A stretch of 64,000 bases of DNA from Siansivirga zeaxanthinifaciens CC-SAMT-1. GTDB taxonomy: Bacteria; Bacteroidota; Bacteroidia; Flavobacteriales; Flavobacteriaceae. This document shows, piece after piece, positions 8,754-15,975 of the stretch. Every line of letters starts with the position of its first letter. The stretch's first letter is position 1. Under the pieces are notes generated by a model. The model saw nothing but the letters and a program-made list of their open reading frames with translations. It did no database searches and was not told the origin of the DNA. Made by a program: the position numbers and the translations under genes. The stretch is taken from positions 1,608,001-1,672,000 of the forward strand of contig NZ_CP007202.1 of assembly GCF_000941055.1 (NCBI RefSeq). Direction: 5' to 3'.

Positions 8754-9290
8754 TTAAACTTCTAACTTAGCATTTTGTCCTTGTAAGGAATCTAAGTATA
8801 ATTCCATTTTAAATTCTGAAGTTCTAAAGGCAGTGGTTCGGTTTTTAGCTTGTTCTTGTCTTGCAATGCTTCTTGCAAATCGTCGAACTTTATCTTTAGA
8901 ATCTAAAATAATTCCAGGTACTTGTACGTTGGCGCCATTTTCGTCTTTTGCAACCATAGTGAAATATGACGAATTACAATGCTTTTTCTCACCCGTTTGA
9001 ATGTTTTCAGATTCAATTCTTACGCCAATAACCATCGATGTTCTGCCTGTATAATTAACAGAAGCTTTTAAGGTTACTAGTTCGCCTACTTCAATAGGAT
9101 TTAAAAAATCAACCTTATTAACCGATGCTGTCACGCAATAATTTCGGGAGTGTCTGGAAGCACATGCAAATGCAATTTGGTCCATTAAACTTAAAATATA
9201 ACCACCATGAATTTTGCCACTAAAATTTGAGTGGCTTGGCAGCATTAATTGGGTTATTGTTACTTGCGATTCTTCAATAGTTTTAAACAT
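8754..9290 (-). CDS. acyl-CoA thioesterase (hotdog fold)
   Basis: 178-residue hotdog-fold thioesterase of the YciA/BACH type, hydrolysing acyl-CoA. The helix motif GKIHGGYILSLMDQIAFACA fits the family's HGGxxLxxMDxxA signature, with the catalytic aspartate in LMDQ. The segment SVNKVDFLNPIEVGELVTLKA is the typical central strand. A C-terminal tail of about 50 residues is rich in Arg/Lys and Gln. It is the third and last gene of the leftward satD / DUF3307 / thioesterase operon, starting two bases after the DUF3307 stop. Chain-length preference cannot be read from sequence. Confidence 0.88.
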   Translation of the reverse strand: MFKTIEESQVTITQLMLPSHSNFSGKIHGGYILSLMDQIAFACASRHSRNYCVTASVNKVDFLNPIEVGELVTLKASVNYTGRTSMVIGVRIESENIQTGEKKHCNSSYFTMVAKDENGANVQVPGIILDSKDKVRRFARSIARQEQAKNRTTAFRTSEFKMELYLDSLQGQNAKLEV

Positions 9291-9292
9291 GG

Positions 9293-9997
9293 TTATAAAA
9301 CAGTTAAATTATAAATAAGACCTGTGGTTATGGCAATACCAAAACTTATAAGTGTGCCAATTAAAATGTATTCTGTAAGTTGTCTGTGTTTCGATTCTTT
9401 TAAATCGCCAAATCGAAAAACAGATTTGGCTGTAATTAAAAAACCAACAGCTTCCCAGTGGTTGGTTATTATAAAAACAAAGACTAATACACGCTCTAAA
9501 ATACCAATATATTTTCCTGCATCCGCTAGTGATTCATTATTTTTAGTAAGTTTTGAAATATCCCACTTTAAAAAAATGGTTTTCATAATTATTGTGGTAG
9601 GAATTGTTAAGAACAAAAAACAAGTTATTAGTAACAAGCTCTTTTCATTGATATAATTACTAAAATCAATCGTATTTTGTGAGAACAAATAATAACATAA
9701 ATAGATAATTGTTACATGTAACAACTGGTCTATAAAGAATAATAAACGTTTTGTTTTTTTCTTTTGAAATAAAAGTTTAGCAGCATCTATAACCAGATGT
9801 GTAACACCAATTGTTAGCACTATTGGCCATAAAGCGGTATCCCAAAGTAACACACTTGTTAAAACAACATGAATTAAAACATGTAAGTAAAGTTTATTCG
9901 ATTTTAGCTTTCTCTTTTGTTTTTCTTTTACCCACGCCTTAGGTTGAAGTAAAAAGTCGCCTATGATATGTGCCAGTAAAAGTTTTATTAAAATCAT
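9293..9997 (-). CDS. DUF3307 membrane protein
   Basis: 234-residue integral membrane protein. The N-terminus LLLAHIIGDFLLQPKAW is the DUF3307 signature (AHxxGDFxxQ), followed by HVLIHVVLTS and THLVIDAAKL, which give conserved His and Asp residues within membrane helices; about five to six helices in all. The start codon overlaps the satD stop by four bases (ATGA), so the two are translationally coupled. DUF3307 with a SatD-family partner is a recurring pair in bacteria as far as I recall. Molecular function unknown; membrane-embedded His/Asp could bind metal, which is inference. Confidence 0.85.
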   Translation of the reverse strand: MILIKLLLAHIIGDFLLQPKAWVKEKQKRKLKSNKLYLHVLIHVVLTSVLLWDTALWPIVLTIGVTHLVIDAAKLLFQKKKTKRLLFFIDQLLHVTIIYLCYYLFSQNTIDFSNYINEKSLLLITCFLFLTIPTTIIMKTIFLKWDISKLTKNNESLADAGKYIGILERVLVFVFIITNHWEAVGFLITAKSVFRFGDLKESKHRQLTEYILIGTLISFGIAITTGLIYNLTVL

Positions 9998-10611
9998 GAT
10001 AATATGGCTAGTTTTTGTCTGTACATTTGGTCTAATTCCAAAAGCGTTTCTAATTGCGCACGTTTTTGTCTGTTACTTACTGCATTTTGATTAATACCTA
10101 AAAGTTTACCTAACTCACTTTGCAAAGCATTTGGATTTTCTAGGGTTAGTTTTACCATTTCGGCCGAATTTTTTGTCCAAGAATCCATGGTAATTAAAGC
10201 TAATTTGAAGTACAGATTTAACTCTTCATCTAATTTAGAATCTCTTGTTTTTATTCGCAGGTTTTGTTTTTCCTTTTTTAACGATTCCAGGGTTTCTCCA
10301 GAAAATATAAACGCTTCACCATTTGATTCCGATACGTTTTCCCCTTCAAAGTCTTTGTTGCCAATTCCTATAGCTAAGCGAACATCTAAGCCGTTAATAG
10401 ATTTTATGCAAGATTTAATATATAGTGCACATTCAAAACTAGTAAACCAATCTTTTATTTCTATTTGAAAACTATCGCCTCGATAAATAGTCCAGTATTT
10501 TTTACTTGTACTTAAGTTTGATAAAACACGTTTTAAGGCTTCAATCCAAATATCTTGATTGGTTTGCGTTCTAGATTTTATAATATCACCTGTTATTACA
10601 CTTGTTATCAT
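9994..10611 (-). CDS. SatD-family protein with C-terminal HTH
   Basis: 205-residue SatD-family protein; the name comes from the streptococcal sat (secretion and acid tolerance) locus. The N-terminal part, SVITGDIIKSR and YRGDSFQIEI, resembles the SatD core, with LAIGIGNKDF and GEAFIFSG following. The last 50 residues hold a helix-turn-helix: ALQSELGKLLGINQNAVSNRQKRA. This suggests a sensor or enzymatic domain fused to a DNA reader. It is the first gene of its operon, and two identical palindromes sit on its promoter, so autoregulation is a natural guess. No direct functional evidence exists in the sequence. Confidence 0.82.
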   Translation of the reverse strand: MITSVITGDIIKSRTQTNQDIWIEALKRVLSNLSTSKKYWTIYRGDSFQIEIKDWFTSFECALYIKSCIKSINGLDVRLAIGIGNKDFEGENVSESNGEAFIFSGETLESLKKEKQNLRIKTRDSKLDEELNLYFKLALITMDSWTKNSAEMVKLTLENPNALQSELGKLLGINQNAVSNRQKRAQLETLLELDQMYRQKLAILS

Positions 10612-10624
10612 TATAGAATTATTA

Positions 10625-10674
10625 CATGATAAACAAATATATCATGTTTTTAAGTGATAAACAAATATATCACT
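10625..10674 (-). promoter_or_regulatory. satD promoter made of two tandem palindromic operators
   Basis: The 18-base core TGATAAACAAATATATCA occurs twice (10627-10644 and 10655-10672), 28 bases apart. The flanks differ but stay symmetric: CA..TG extends the first to a CATGATA-N8-TATCATG palindrome (10625-10646), AG..CT extends the second to AGTGATA-N8-TATCACT (10653-10674). On the minus strand each core contains TATATTTG, the -7 consensus. The TTTG of the distal copy (10662-10665) lies 20 bases from the proximal TATATTTG (10634-10641), the right place for its -33 box. Confidence 0.75.
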
Positions 10675-10688
10675 CTTTTAAATGATAT

Positions 10689-11033
10689 TTAATCTTGTAA
10701 CTCGACTTTTGTAATGAAATATTTAGTATCTCCAAGCCAAAATAAGGTTTTGTAACGCTCGATATAATGAAGTTTTACATATTTACCCTGAAGTCTATTT
10801 AAATCTTCAATAACCTGCTTTTCTTTATCTTCAACCGAGAATTTAAATAATTGCGCTAACGAAACACCCTGACTAATCTCGCTTTCCCAGGTTTTAATTA
10901 CCATGCCTTTATGGCTAAATTTCACCAATTCACCAGCGCGAACACCTTCACTGTAACTAACAAAGTAAAGAAAGCAAAGGTATAATGATGTGGCAACAAT
11001 AACGCCAATACCTAATTTTATTAATATTTTCAT
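10689..11033 (-). CDS. small membrane-anchored protein of unknown function
   Basis: 114 residues. One N-terminal membrane segment (about 5-25), then a 90-residue extracytoplasmic or cytoplasmic domain containing GELVKFSHKGMVIKTWESE and YVKLHYIERYKTLFW. I recall the same family in other Flavobacteriia with the unsupported label 6-phosphogluconate dehydrogenase; it has none of that enzyme's features. It lies 19 bases downstream of rmuC and is probably in that operon. Function unknown. Confidence 0.7.
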   Translation of the reverse strand: MKILIKLGIGVIVATSLYLCFLYFVSYSEGVRAGELVKFSHKGMVIKTWESEISQGVSLAQLFKFSVEDKEKQVIEDLNRLQGKYVKLHYIERYKTLFWLGDTKYFITKVELQD

Positions 11034-11052
11034 GTTTGTTTATTTTTGGTTT

Positions 11053-12432
11053 TTATTCTTCTTCTGCACGTTTTAAAATAGCTTCTGGAAGCGATTTTTT
11101 AGCTTTAGCCCCCATTTTTTTAAGTTTTTCTACGCTGGTTATTAAGTTTCCTCTACCATCAACTAGTTTATTCATAGCGGCAGAATAATCACTTTTAGCA
11201 GCATCAATCTTTTTTCCAACACCTGTTAAATCGTTAACTAAACCTTCAAATTTATCATATAAAGCACCTGCTTGTCTGGCAATTTCAATAGCGTTTTGTT
11301 GTTGCTTCTCATTATTCCACATAGTATCTATGGTTCTAAGTGTAGCCAACAGGGTAGAAGGTGTTACAATAACTATATTTTTTTCGAAAGCTTTATTGTA
11401 AATGCTGTTGTCTTCATTAACAACAATAGCAAAAGCGGGTTCTATAGGGATAAACATTAAAACAAAATTCGGGGATTCTATATCATATAAATCCTGATAA
11501 TTTTTTTCTGAAAGTTGATCGATATGTTTTTTAATAGAATTAATATGCGCTTTTAAATACTGTGGTCTATCATCTTCATCGGCATTTACTAGTCGCTCAT
11601 AATCAACTAATGACACCTTGCTGTCGATAATCATTTTTTTGCCATCTGGTAAATTTAAAACCACATCGGGTAAAACACGGCTGCCATCTTCGAGCGTAAA
11701 ACTTTGCTGAACAAAATATTCGCGATCTTTTTCTAAACCCGATTTTTCCAATACACGTTCGAGAACCAATTCGCCCCAGTTGCCTTGCATTTTACTATCG
11801 CCTTTTAAAGCGCGGGTTAGGTTGGTGGCTTCTTTTGTAATTTGCTGATTGAGTTCTTTTAAGCCCTCTAATTGAGTTTTTAAAGCCGAATGCATGCTAA
11901 TACTTTCCTTTTGGGTGGTATCAACTTTCTCTTCGAAGTTTTTAATTTTTTCTTGAAGCGGACTCAAAATATTGGCAATGTTTTCTTTATTCTGAAGTGT
12001 GAATTTTTCCGATTTTTCATCTAAAATACGGGTAGCCAAAAGTTCGAAATCTTTACGAAGTTGCTCTTGGCGTTCTTCGACTTCTTTATCGCGTTTTAAG
12101 TTAAGTTCTTGCAGATTTTCAAAATCGGCATTTTTACGAGCTAATTCGGAATTTAAAAACTCTTTTTCTTTTCGAATGCTTTCTCTCTCAGATTCTATTT
12201 TTGATATATTTTCCTTTAAATCGGTAATTTGAATATTGAAAAGCTCAAGTTGTTTCGCTTTTTCAACTTCATAATTTTGTTTTAAATCGTTTAACTGAAT
12301 TTGTAAATTATTGTTGCGTTCTTCGAGCGTGCTTTTATCGCTTTTACTTTTTAGTTTGTTTATAAAAACACCCAAATAAGCGCCTATGGCTCCCGAAATT
12401 ATTATAGCAAGAATGAGTATGATATTGTCCAT
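11053..12432 (-). CDS. rmuC: DNA recombination protein RmuC
   Basis: 459-residue RmuC, a protein that limits recombination at inverted repeats. An N-terminal membrane segment (about 4-22) is followed by a long coiled coil (about 35-200, rich in E, K, Q, L) and the RmuC core: GNWGELVLERVLEKSGL, LPDGKKMIIDSKVSL, FVLMFIPIEPAFAI and ITPSTLLATLRTI-type segments, a restriction-endonuclease-like fold with the Asp in IIDSK. Length and order match the family. A TATATTTG element lies 22 bases upstream. Confidence 0.93.
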   Translation of the reverse strand: MDNIILILAIIISGAIGAYLGVFINKLKSKSDKSTLEERNNNLQIQLNDLKQNYEVEKAKQLELFNIQITDLKENISKIESERESIRKEKEFLNSELARKNADFENLQELNLKRDKEVEERQEQLRKDFELLATRILDEKSEKFTLQNKENIANILSPLQEKIKNFEEKVDTTQKESISMHSALKTQLEGLKELNQQITKEATNLTRALKGDSKMQGNWGELVLERVLEKSGLEKDREYFVQQSFTLEDGSRVLPDVVLNLPDGKKMIIDSKVSLVDYERLVNADEDDRPQYLKAHINSIKKHIDQLSEKNYQDLYDIESPNFVLMFIPIEPAFAIVVNEDNSIYNKAFEKNIVIVTPSTLLATLRTIDTMWNNEKQQQNAIEIARQAGALYDKFEGLVNDLTGVGKKIDAAKSDYSAAMNKLVDGRGNLITSVEKLKKMGAKAKKSLPEAILKRAEEE

Positions 12433-12453
12433 TATTTAAAAAAGAAATTTAAT

Positions 12454-12461
12454 CAAATATA
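12454..12461 (-). promoter_or_regulatory. -7 element of the rmuC promoter
   Basis: Minus-strand TATATTTG, a full TAnnTTTG match, giving a leader of about 15 bases. Candidate -33 TTG sites lie at spacers of 16 or 23 bases, neither ideal. Confidence 0.6.
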
Positions 12462-12530
12462 ATTTTTTTAAACGTAACAAAGAACAAGGAACTGGAAGTT
12501 TTATAAAGTATGTTTCAGGTCTGTTAATTG

Positions 12531-13325
12531 CTACTTATTTACCTTGAAACTGCCCGTTTTTTCATCAAATACTATTAAATCTTTTGGAAATAAATTGTTA
12601 AAAGACCCTTTTGAAATGAGACTGCATGGATCGTCTATTTCAACGCCTTCTTTAGTCATTACAATTAAAGTATCGCAAAGTTGAATGGCCAAATCTATTT
12701 CGTGCGATGAGAATAAAATGGTTTTTCCTGTTTCTTGGGCTAATTTTTTAAGTAGTTTTAAAATATATGCTTTATGATACATATCTAGATGCGTGGTAGG
12801 TTCGTCTAGAATAATTACATCGGTATCTTGCGCTAAAGCTCTTGAAATCATGGCTTTTTGTAATTGTCCGTCGCTTAATTCATAACATTTTTTATCCTGC
12901 AATGCTTCAATATGTGTTTGCTGTAATGCTTGATTGATAATATTAATATCTTCCGTAGAAAGATTGCCAACCCAATTAGTATAAGGTTGTCTGCCTAGAG
13001 CTACCAATTCAAAAATAGATAGATTTTTTGCAGCTAGAGGCTCGGTTAATACCAGACTAAGTACTTTGGCTAAATCTAAAGGATTGTATTTTTTAATATT
13101 TTTATTGTTAATTAAAATGTCGCCACTTATCGGGTTTTGCACATGGGTAAGTGTGCGTAATAGGGTAGATTTACCAATACCATTGGCGCCAATAAGCCCC
13201 ACCAATGTGCCTTTTTCAAGTTCAATATTTATATTGTTTGCAATAACCGTTTGCTCCTTTTTAGAAGTGTAACCTATACTTAGGTTTTCAGTTTTTAAAA
13301 TGATATTTTTTTTGTTTTCTTCCAT
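12531..13325 (-). CDS. btuD: ABC transporter ATP-binding protein, B12/Fe-siderophore type (BtuD-like)
   Basis: 264-residue ATPase of the FecE/BtuD family. Walker A GANGIGKST, signature LSDGQLQKAMISRAL (SDGQ in place of SGGQ, which is common in this family), Walker B VIILDEPTTHLD and the switch histidine in FSSHEID are all visible. It is the third gene of a leftward operon: the permease stop is two bases before its start and the binding-protein gene precedes that. The substrate is inferred as cobalamin from the divergent riboswitch-controlled receptor; iron-siderophore remains possible because the families overlap. Confidence 0.85.
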   Translation of the reverse strand: MEENKKNIILKTENLSIGYTSKKEQTVIANNINIELEKGTLVGLIGANGIGKSTLLRTLTHVQNPISGDILINNKNIKKYNPLDLAKVLSLVLTEPLAAKNLSIFELVALGRQPYTNWVGNLSTEDINIINQALQQTHIEALQDKKCYELSDGQLQKAMISRALAQDTDVIILDEPTTHLDMYHKAYILKLLKKLAQETGKTILFSSHEIDLAIQLCDTLIVMTKEGVEIDDPCSLISKGSFNNLFPKDLIVFDEKTGSFKVNK

Positions 13326-13327
13326 AA

Positions 13328-14359
13328 TTAAAACATCATTTTTCGTTTTCTAACCAACAACCAAATCACTACGGGCGCCCCAATTAACGATGTAATAGCA
13401 TTTATGGGTAGTGTGTAATCGCTATTAGGAATTTGTGCTATACTGTCGCAAATAAGCAGTACAATGGCTCCAATTAAAAAAACGGCAGGCAGTAATATTT
13501 TATGGTTTGACGTGTTAAAAATTTGTCTTGTTAAGTGCGGAATGGCTAAGCCTATAAAAGCTATGGGGCCAGCAAATGCCGTAATAGTTCCAGCGAGTAA
13601 ACTTGTTGAAATTATAATTGACAGTCTGCTTTTTTTAATATTTAAACCTAAGCTTTTTGCGTAATTTTTACCCAAAAGTAGGGTGTTTAAAGATTTAATG
13701 GATGCAATGGTTACCATGATACCTAAACCGTAAATAAGGGAGAAAATAAGCAATTCATTCCAGGATAAATTTCCTAAACTTCCAAAGCCCCAAAAAATGT
13801 ATTGTTGTAATTGCTGTGCCGAACCAAAGTACGATAATACACTAACTATAGCAGCGGTAATACTAGCAAACATTAGCCCAATAATTAAAATGGCCATGGT
13901 GTCTCTTACTTTTAGAGAGGTAATTAAAACGGCCAGTAAAACTAGAAAACTTCCCGAACTGGCGGCAATAACAATGCTCCATTTCGATATTAAAATGGTG
14001 GTTAAAATGCCACCAAATAGGCTAGAGCCTAAAATAACTAAAGCCACGCCTAAACTCGCTCCCGAACTTATACCTAAAACAAAGGGACCAGCTAAGGGAT
14101 TTCTAAAAAGGGTTTGCATTAATAACCCCGAAATACCTAACCCCGAACCCACTAAAATAGCTGTTATTGCTTTTGGTAACCTGTAATTTAAAACAATATG
14201 TTGCCACGAATCTTGCTGAGTTTTTAAACCAATTAAGCTATTAAAGACATCTTTTAAAGGAATATGTACCGAACCTAAACTAATATTTGCCATAAAACAA
14301 ATAATCAATAGTAGGATTAAAGCTAAAAAAGGAAGTTTGTATGTATTAATATTACCCAA
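13328..14359 (-). CDS. btuC: ABC transporter permease, FecCD/BtuC family
   Basis: 343-residue inner-membrane permease with about ten helices. Family marks: RLPKAITAILVGSGLGISGLLMQTLFRNPLAGPFVLGISSG-type region near residues 60-100 (here seen as RLPKAI, GSGLGISG and RNPLAGPFVLGISSGA), the PIAFIGLAIPHLTR coupling segment near residue 265 and a C-terminal ITSLIGAPVVIWLL. Its gene abuts the binding-protein gene with no gap. Together with the adjacent ATPase it would import a corrinoid delivered by the lipoprotein. Substrate assigned by context. Confidence 0.87.
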   Translation of the reverse strand: MGNINTYKLPFLALILLLIICFMANISLGSVHIPLKDVFNSLIGLKTQQDSWQHIVLNYRLPKAITAILVGSGLGISGLLMQTLFRNPLAGPFVLGISSGASLGVALVILGSSLFGGILTTILISKWSIVIAASSGSFLVLLAVLITSLKVRDTMAILIIGLMFASITAAIVSVLSYFGSAQQLQQYIFWGFGSLGNLSWNELLIFSLIYGLGIMVTIASIKSLNTLLLGKNYAKSLGLNIKKSRLSIIISTSLLAGTITAFAGPIAFIGLAIPHLTRQIFNTSNHKILLPAVFLIGAIVLLICDSIAQIPNSDYTLPINAITSLIGAPVVIWLLVRKRKMMF

Positions 14360-15514
14360 TTATTCTAAAGGTTTAAAAAAGTAAAGGTCATAATTTTTTA
14401 GAACTTCTGGATGACAAATTTTAATAAGATCTTTTAAAACTAAATCGGGTCTGGTTGTTCCTTCTTCAAAATACAAGACGCCACCTGTTTTTCCGGTGGT
14501 GTTATTCGATGTGAAAATGTGCTTGTTTTTAAACGCATCGAACATGGTATGTTGCGGGTTAGCATTTTTAAGGGCTTCTAAGCTTTCGTAATTAGAAGGG
14601 CTTATCCAAATATCGGCATTTTTAGCTTTAGAGAATACAGTTTCAAAATTAAATGCCAAACTGCCCGTTCCCTTAGAGTTTGCCCATAAATAGTTCGTGT
14701 TTGCATCTTTTAAAAGTTGGGCTTCGGTACTATTTCCATTGGGTAAATGCCAAATATCTTTATGCATAGCACCACTTAAAACCGTAGGTTTGTAGGTTGT
14801 GTTTTCGGCTAAAGTTTTGGCTTCTAAATAATCTTTTTCTATGCTATTAAAAATGGCTTCGGCTGCTAGCTCTTTATTGTATAGCGCTCCAAAAAACTTA
14901 ATCCATTCGGCCTTTGCAAGTGGCGAGTTTTCTACCCAGTCGCCATTAAAAACAACAGGAATACCCGATTTTTTTATAGTTTCGAAGGTTCTGTTTTTAC
15001 CATTTACTCCAAAGCCAACCACTAAATTTGGTTGAAGTTCTAAAAGCACCTCGGTGTTTATTCCTTCGTTTTTTCCCAACTCTCTAATAAGGCCTTTATC
15101 AATTTGGCTTCTTGTTTTTTTTGAAGAAACATAATCGGTTCCAGGAAATCCTATTAAGGTTTCTGCAACATCTAAAAGTTCGAGGGCTGGTATATGAGTT
15201 GTAGAAGTAACAACTATTTTTTCAATAGGATTTATAATAATTCCGTCAAATTCATTTTTTGGTATAGCTATTTTTGAAGCTTTTTCTTCATTAATTAAAA
15301 TGTATTTATAGGTTTTGTTAGCATCTGGCCACGGATTTTTAATTTCTAAAATTTTATAATTATCATAATTTATTACCGAAAATCCGGTGGCATATTTTAT
15401 TTCAATAGGTTTTCCATTTGAAACATTAAACTCCTGCGTTTTTTTTGATTCATTTTTACATCCAAAAAATGTTAAGACAAAAAATAAAATCACATATTCT
15501 AATTTCATAAACAA
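14360..15514 (-). CDS. btuF: ABC transporter substrate-binding lipoprotein (BtuF-like)
   Basis: 384-residue periplasmic binding protein. A short signal ending FFGC (cysteine near residue 19) marks it as a lipoprotein. The PF01497 fold is visible: VVTSTTHIPALELLDVAETLIGFPG, then ELQPNLVVGFG, GIPVVFNGDW, and a C-terminal half from KPTVLSGAMHKDIWHLP. First gene of the leftward btuFCD-like operon, divergent from the riboswitch and receptor. No second riboswitch is apparent in its 60-base upstream space. Cobalamin specificity is inferred from the neighbourhood. Confidence 0.85.
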   Translation of the reverse strand: MFMKLEYVILFFVLTFFGCKNESKKTQEFNVSNGKPIEIKYATGFSVINYDNYKILEIKNPWPDANKTYKYILINEEKASKIAIPKNEFDGIIINPIEKIVVTSTTHIPALELLDVAETLIGFPGTDYVSSKKTRSQIDKGLIRELGKNEGINTEVLLELQPNLVVGFGVNGKNRTFETIKKSGIPVVFNGDWVENSPLAKAEWIKFFGALYNKELAAEAIFNSIEKDYLEAKTLAENTTYKPTVLSGAMHKDIWHLPNGNSTEAQLLKDANTNYLWANSKGTGSLAFNFETVFSKAKNADIWISPSNYESLEALKNANPQHTMFDAFKNKHIFTSNNTTGKTGGVLYFEEGTTRPDLVLKDLIKICHPEVLKNYDLYFFKPLE

Positions 15515-15553
15515 TAAATGACTTTTGTCACTTTTAAAAAGGTTATTGATACT

Positions 15554-15561
15554 TATTTTTG
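15554..15561 (+). promoter_or_regulatory. possible -7 element for the 35-codon ORF
   Basis: TATTTTTG fits TAnnTTTG and ends 15 bases before the ATG at 15576. No TTG at a proper -33 spacing. Confidence 0.4.
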
Positions 15562-15575
15562 ATTAAAATTAAACC

Positions 15576-15683
15576 ATGAGAGACCCTTCAAATTTAACAA
15601 TATATATAGTAGCGGGCATAATAATAGCGCACTTTATTATTGGTTTTGTTTATCTCTTAATTAAAATGTCGAAGAAAAAGTAG
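15576..15683 (+). CDS. putative 35-residue single-pass membrane protein
   Basis: Open frame read by hand: it begins MRDPSNLTIYIVAG, has an uninterrupted hydrophobic helix of about 20 residues (roughly 8-29), and ends LLIKMSKKK before TAG. This is the typical make-up of a bacterial membrane microprotein: short polar start, one helix, positive tail (N-out by the positive-inside rule). A -7 element lies just upstream. It sits between the divergent btuF gene and the cobalamin riboswitch. Coding status rests on composition and the promoter only; I recognise no family. Confidence 0.5.
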   Translation: MRDPSNLTIYIVAGIIIAHFIIGFVYLLIKMSKKK

Positions 15684-15713
15684 CCATTATAATAGTAATG
15701 TCAACTTAATATA

Positions 15714-15721
15714 TATTTTTG
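15714..15721 (+). promoter_or_regulatory. -7 element of the riboswitch/btuB transcript
   Basis: TATTTTTG fits TAnnTTTG; the expected start of transcription at about 15728 coincides with the 5' side of the riboswitch. Confidence 0.55.
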
Positions 15722-15727
15722 CACCGA

Positions 15728-15892
15728 AATTAGGTTTTATTCATTTCACGTGAATAAATTAAAAGGGAATCTGGTTAAAATCCAGAACTGTTCCCGCAAC
15801 TGTAAGCTACAAAGCTTCATGTTAAACTTCAAGTCACTGAAGAATTTCTTTGGGAAGACCAACATGAGGACGCAAGTCAGGAGACCTGCCAA
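15728..15892 (+). ncRNA. cobalamin riboswitch
   Basis: The leader holds the conserved core in order: GGGAAtctGGT, AATcCagaaCTGTTCCCGCAACTGTAA (15765-15804, quoted in part), and the B12 box CGCAAGTCAGGAGACCTGCC at 15871-15890. A downstream hairpin AAACTTT / AAAGTTT (15911-15931) may belong to the expression platform. It would reduce expression of the receptor gene when adenosylcobalamin is bound. Start and end of the aptamer are approximate. Confidence 0.93.
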
Positions 15893-15975
15893 TTTCAAAC
15901 AAAATAAGTTAAACTTTCGGGATAAAAGTTTGCGTAGGGTAAATCCATGCGATTCTCGAGTAATTATTCATTAAA

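Noticed and set aside
13797..14186. 129-residue plus-strand frame inside btuC
   Set aside because: Shadow of a hydrophobic membrane protein gene; no conserved motif.
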